From NCBI GenBank assembly GCA_032249175.1, contig JAVVGK010000021.1:1-16463 (forward strand): 16,463 bases of DNA, in the 5' to 3' direction. A program made the translations under genes and the position numbers. The notes beneath the pieces are model-generated. The model saw only the letters and a program-made list of their open reading frames with translations, was not told where the DNA came from and searched no databases. Within the stretch, counting starts at the first letter, position 1, and the number at the start of each line of letters is the position of its first letter. This DNA is from DSFT01 sp032249175 (lineage in GTDB: Bacteria > Hydrothermota > Hydrothermia > LBFQ01 > DSFT01). This document shows positions 13,693 through 16,463 of this stretch, piece after piece.

Positions 13693-14749
13693 TGTTTATA
13701 AGTGTTTCTCTTATAATTTCATCATTTAAATTTAAATTCAAAGAGCCATCTTTAATGAGAATTTTTAGAAAATTCTTTATATTATTTGAGAACATAAAAC
13801 TTGAATGATAAGGGACAAGTGCTGGAAGATTTGGAATTCCTATAATTCTAACACCATTATATTCATATATTTCATTATACTTTGTTAATTCACAATTTCC
13901 ACCTTTTTCAACAGCTAAATCTACTATTATACTGCCTTTTTTCATTACTTCAACCATATCCTTCGTAATTAGAATTGGTGCTTTTGCCCCTATTACAGAT
14001 GCTGTTGTTATGACAATATCAACATCTTTTAAGTACTCTTTTAATGCTTCTCTTTGTCTTTTATAAAATTCTTCATCCATTTTCTTGGCATATCCGTATT
14101 TTTCTTCTTGACTAAATAATCCCAAATCTACAAATTTTGCTCCAAGACTTTCAACTTGCTCCTTAGTACTTATTCTAACATCATAAGCAGATACATAAGC
14201 ACCAAGTCTTTTGGCAGTAGCAATAGCAGATAAACCTGCTACACCAGCACCAATTATAAAAACTTTTGCAGGAAGTAAATTTCCAGCAGATGTCATAAGT
14301 AATGGAAAAATTCTATTGAAATAATATGCTGATATAATGACTGCTTTATAACCTGCTATTGTTGCTAATGAGCTTAAAACATCCATACTTTGTGCTCTTG
14401 AAATTCTTGGGATTAATTCTAATGAAAAAATTGTTAATTGTTTTTCTAAAAGTAATTTTAATTTTTCCTTATTTACAAATGGCTCAAATAAACCAATTAG
14501 AATTGAATTTCTTCTAATATATTCAATATCATTATAATTAAATCTGTAATAAACAATAATATCACATCTATTTAAAATCTCTTCTTTTGTTAGAGCTTTT
14601 GCTCCAAGCTTTTCAAATTCCTCATCATCTATATAAATATGCTCTGCTATTTTCTTTTCAAAGAAAATTTCTAAATTTAACTTTTTAATTTCATTTATTG
14701 TATTTGGCATTAATGGAATTATATCACTTTTTAAGAAACCGATTGACAT
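13676..14749 (-). CDS. pntAA: NAD(P) transhydrogenase alpha subunit part 1 (PntAA-like)
   Basis: The 357-residue protein belongs to the alanine dehydrogenase/PNT family and matches domain I of proton-translocating transhydrogenase, the NAD(H)-binding part. It has RISRAQSMD (115-123), carrying the Arg-Gln-Asp loop set R115/Q120/D123, then LSSLATIAGYKAV, the Rossmann GAGVAGL (167-173) and an acidic residue in AYDVR. It also has VITTASVIGAKAP and IVDLAVEKGGNCE. The N-terminus is unusual: the expected 'KExxxxERRVALTP' reads as IGFLKSDIIPLMPNTI, lacking the Arg-rich part. No pntAB or pntB gene (membrane and NADP domains) follows; a lipoprotein and a protease do. The protein may work with subunits encoded elsewhere or have another NAD-dependent role. 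Confidence 0.82.
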   Translation of the reverse strand: MSIGFLKSDIIPLMPNTINEIKKLNLEIFFEKKIAEHIYIDDEEFEKLGAKALTKEEILNRCDIIVYYRFNYNDIEYIRRNSILIGLFEPFVNKEKLKLLLEKQLTIFSLELIPRISRAQSMDVLSSLATIAGYKAVIISAYYFNRIFPLLMTSAGNLLPAKVFIIGAGVAGLSAIATAKRLGAYVSAYDVRISTKEQVESLGAKFVDLGLFSQEEKYGYAKKMDEEFYKRQREALKEYLKDVDIVITTASVIGAKAPILITKDMVEVMKKGSIIVDLAVEKGGNCELTKYNEIYEYNGVRIIGIPNLPALVPYHSSFMFSNNIKNFLKILIKDGSLNLNLNDEIIRETLINNEKVI

Positions 14750-14750
14750 A

Positions 14751-14766
14751 GTTTTAAATTTTAAAG
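14751..14766 (-). promoter_or_regulatory. Start-proximal box of pntAA
   Basis: On the minus strand CTTTAAAATTTAAAAC begins 17 nt before the ATG at 14749. It lies only 2 nt beyond the hairpin that ends the upstream lipoprotein gene, so termination and re-initiation signals are packed together. Confidence 0.45.
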
Positions 14767-14768
14767 GA

Positions 14769-14788
14769 TAAGGGGCGAAAGCCCCTTA
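14769..14788 (-). terminator. Hairpin terminator containing the lipoprotein stop codon
   Basis: TAAGGGGC and GCCCCTTA form a perfect 8-bp stem around GAAA (TTTC on the minus strand). The stop codon TAA of the lipoprotein gene is the first part of the stem. Only short T runs follow on the minus strand (TCCTTTAAAATTT), so it may be a partial terminator or mRNA-stabilising hairpin. Confidence 0.6.
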
Positions 14789-16006
14789 GTAAATTGCTTT
14801 TAGTTTTTCAAGTTTTATTTTCATTTGAGCATGTTTAATACTAACTTTTTCCTTTATCTTTTGGAATTTATTAACAATTTCTGCATTTACTCTTTGATTT
14901 GAAAATAGCTTGTGAGCAGGCTCTGTTTTAAGTTTATATTCTATCATCTTTTCAATTCCTAAAATTCCTCCATTTGGTCCAAAGTTTGGAACATAACCAT
15001 ATAAACTTCCAGAAGAAAATGAAGACTTACAATCAGAACCATAACTTATTTCATTTATAGCACCACTTGCTCTATTCTTCAATCTTGCCTTACCACTATT
15101 AAATTCCTTTGTTCCAGATTGACCACCATTTGAAGGATCATATTTACAATTTACATCATCATGAAGAGCATTTCCACCAGAACCACTTGGATTTATATCT
15201 ATACCAGCACCAATTGAATCAACAGGCTGACTATCATTACAGGTATTATTCTGTTGATAATTTTCATAACTATATAAGTAATATCCACCAGCATAATAAT
15301 TAGCATTTTCGTCAGCATTTGGATTGAATTGACCATCATCGGGCTGATAGCTTGCTCCAAGTGAATCGGATTGATTACCCATATATTCACAAAATGTTAT
15401 TTCACCACCTGGAGAGCCATTATCATATCCCCATCCCAAATCCTCTCCAAAATCTTCATCAGATGAAACACCACTTGCATTGCCACTTACATATAAAGTA
15501 TCATGAGGATAATAATCAGCAAAGAAATAAGCATTTCCCGAGTATGGGTCCTGGACATAAATCAAAAAGAAAAGATTTTGTAAGACAGCTTTATATACAT
15601 AAGGATTATTATCATTTGGATCAAGACCTATGAAATTGCCATCTACATAAACATATACAGGTATAGCATATTCGTTAGGAACTTCAAATATACAACTTGA
15701 AAATAGATAATATCCGCCAGGAAATACCCCATCATAATCGTTATCATTTATATTTCCACCTGTTTGATAATATCCACCATTGGGACATGCGCCATTTATA
15801 GAATTGTTATATTCTTTTAGCTTTTGGTATAAAAGAGCAGGATTAGTTTGAGAAGGCTTTACTCTTTGAACAGCTCTATTCATAGCCAAATCACCACCAA
15901 CAGCAATTTCACGGACAGGTTCCGTAGAGCCTCCGCCTCCACCTCCGCTTTTACCACATGCACTTACTGCCCAAAGGGCAATCGCTAAGGTCAAAAGGTT
16001 TCTCAT
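14786..16006 (-). CDS. Gly/Asn/Tyr-rich lipoprotein of unknown function
   Basis: The 406-residue product has a clear lipoprotein signal (MRNLLTLAIALWAVSAC, lipobox VSAC, Cys17), followed by GKS and a six-Gly linker. The body is low in Lys and rich in Gly, Asn, Asp, Tyr and Ser until ~340, with two similar motifs (PGGYYLFS and AGGYYLYS) and about eight Cys, suggesting a folded exported beta-rich domain with disulphides. The last ~65 residues change abruptly to Lys-rich helix (KMIEYKLKTE, FQKIKEKVSIKHAQMKIKLE). I do not recognise the family. Base composition is higher in GC than neighbours because of the amino-acid content. It is the first gene of the minus-strand run and is divergent from the gene at 16123. 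Confidence 0.8.
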   Translation of the reverse strand: MRNLLTLAIALWAVSACGKSGGGGGGSTEPVREIAVGGDLAMNRAVQRVKPSQTNPALLYQKLKEYNNSINGACPNGGYYQTGGNINDNDYDGVFPGGYYLFSSCIFEVPNEYAIPVYVYVDGNFIGLDPNDNNPYVYKAVLQNLFFLIYVQDPYSGNAYFFADYYPHDTLYVSGNASGVSSDEDFGEDLGWGYDNGSPGGEITFCEYMGNQSDSLGASYQPDDGQFNPNADENANYYAGGYYLYSYENYQQNNTCNDSQPVDSIGAGIDINPSGSGGNALHDDVNCKYDPSNGGQSGTKEFNSGKARLKNRASGAINEISYGSDCKSSFSSGSLYGYVPNFGPNGGILGIEKMIEYKLKTEPAHKLFSNQRVNAEIVNKFQKIKEKVSIKHAQMKIKLEKLKAIY

Positions 16007-16054
16007 AGGGTTTGAAAGTTTAACATATTCAACATTAAGTTAATTAAAAATAAT

Positions 16055-16071
16055 TTATTGATTATCAATAA
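16055..16071. repeat. Palindrome TTATTGAT-T-ATCAATAA between divergent genes
   Basis: Eight-base perfect arms flank a central T. This resembles the sequences near 4152, 10108 and 10384. Downstream, ATTTAACAAAGC at 16093-16104 also resembles the ACAAAGC ends of the repeat block. It could be an operator shared by the lipoprotein gene and the gene at 16123. Confidence 0.5.
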
Positions 16072-16103
16072 CTTTTGATGGTTTTAAAAATTATTTAACA
16101 AAG

Positions 16104-16116
16104 CTTTAAAATTTTC
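16104..16116 (+). promoter_or_regulatory. Start-proximal box of the gene at 16123
   Basis: CTTTAAAATTTTC begins 19 nt before the ATG at 16123, the same position and sequence as for era and the coiled-coil gene. Confidence 0.45.
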
Positions 16117-16122
16117 AAAAAT

Positions 16123-16463
16123 ATGATAACAAAAAATTACTTAATTGAAAAAGCATTAAAAGATGGTAAAAAAATTCGTCAAATTTGTAAAATTTATAAA
16201 TGCTCACCAAATAAGGTTATAAAAATTAAAAAACAAGGATTTTTGAAAATTGATAAATTGAAAGAATTATTATATGAAATAAGGGAAAACAATCCATTTT
16301 TTAAATTGAAAGATTTTCAAAATTACTTAAAAGAGCATTATAATATAAAATCCGCATTATCAAAAATTTACTATAAACTAAAAAAGAAGTTATTGGATGA
16401 TAAAACAGCAAGACTCATTGAAATGTTAATTGAAGACAAAAAATTTGATGAGATTAAAAAAAT
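16123..16463 (+). CDS. Partial HTH protein, apparent paralogue of the gene at 15
   Basis: This reading frame is open from ATG 16123 to the right edge (113 codons, no stop), so the product is incomplete. Residues ~1-40 (YLIEKALKDGKKIRQICKIY, then CSPNKVIKIKKQGFL) look like a helix-turn-helix of the sigma-4/transposase-like type. Residues ~45-90 (LKELLYEIRENNPFF, then LSKIYYKLKKKLL) could be a second winged-helix-like unit. From ~92 helical repeats seem to begin (ARLIEMLIEDKKFDEIKK). This second and third part aligns by eye with residues 4-75 of the protein at 15. There is no Shine-Dalgarno; a CTTTAAAATTTTC box precedes the ATG. A DNA-binding regulator is likely, but its target is unknown. Confidence 0.65.
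   Translation, partial: MITKNYLIEKALKDGKKIRQICKIYKCSPNKVIKIKKQGFLKIDKLKELLYEIRENNPFFKLKDFQNYLKEHYNIKSALSKIYYKLKKKLLDDKTARLIEMLIEDKKFDEIKK

Noticed and set aside
15109..15633. Open frames rich in His/Tyr/Gln over the lipoprotein gene (15109-15303 +, 15352-15633 +, 15199-15390 -)
   Set aside because: They are by-products of the Gly/Asn/Asp/Tyr codons of the lipoprotein in other frames; low-complexity translations without start signals.
1..16463. Complete insertion sequence or phage region
   Set aside because: No transposase, integrase or phage structural gene can be read in any frame; only short MITE-like units are supported.

Overview
The window is a low-GC, Lys/Ile/Asn-rich bacterial chromosome segment with short intergenic spaces and frequent 4-18 bp gene overlaps. 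Housekeeping genes (accD, ftsX, purE, era, prmC, the alpha subunit of transhydrogenase) are mixed with secreted and envelope proteins. Two secreted proteins carry a C-terminal module that looks like the type A Por/type IX secretion sorting domain. Two lipoproteins have lipoboxes. Almost no gene has a Shine-Dalgarno sequence. Together these suggest the FCB side of the bacterial tree, possibly a thermophilic candidate-phylum lineage such as WOR-3/Hydrothermae. The assignment is an inference with low confidence.

Layout. (1) 1-1490 (+): a large helical protein with a putative winged-helix end; its apparent paralogue starts at 16123 (+) and runs off the right edge. (2) 1497-4108 (-): a secreted repeat protein (729 aa), then a nitrosocyanin-like red copper protein joined to it by an ATGA overlap. 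(3) 4265-5098 (+): accD, converging on and overlapping ftsX. (4) 6763-5081 (-): a possible roadblock/LC7 protein, purE and ftsX as one overlapping operon. (5) 6816-9936 (+): era, a single-domain penicillin-binding transpeptidase and a GT39-type membrane glycosyltransferase, tightly packed and divergent from operon 4. (6) 9937-10517: no gene; degenerate repeat copies of about 100-210 bp with inverted-repeat ends and GC-rich hairpins. (7) 16006-10518 (-): a Gly/Tyr-rich lipoprotein, pntAA, a small lipoprotein, a subtilisin-like protease with a sorting domain, a hendecad coiled-coil membrane protein and prmC.

The most notable element is the nitrosocyanin homologue at 1497-1922. Nitrosocyanin is known chiefly from ammonia-oxidising bacteria. 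All four copper ligands (Glu, Cys, His, His) can be placed here, in a genome context with no visible nitrification gene. The gene is the only one in the window with a strong Shine-Dalgarno sequence, is followed by a hairpin terminator, and is bordered by neighbours whose ends look cut or altered. This suggests an inserted cassette.

A second pattern is a palindromic box, CTTTAAAATTTTAAAG or close variants. It starts 16-20 nt upstream of seven gene starts on both strands and could be a -10 element of near-leaderless promoters or a translation signal replacing the Shine-Dalgarno. A third is the fusion-like architecture of the 729-aa protein, in which a sorting domain lies in the middle and is followed by four repeats of about 65 residues that begin exactly at the junction.
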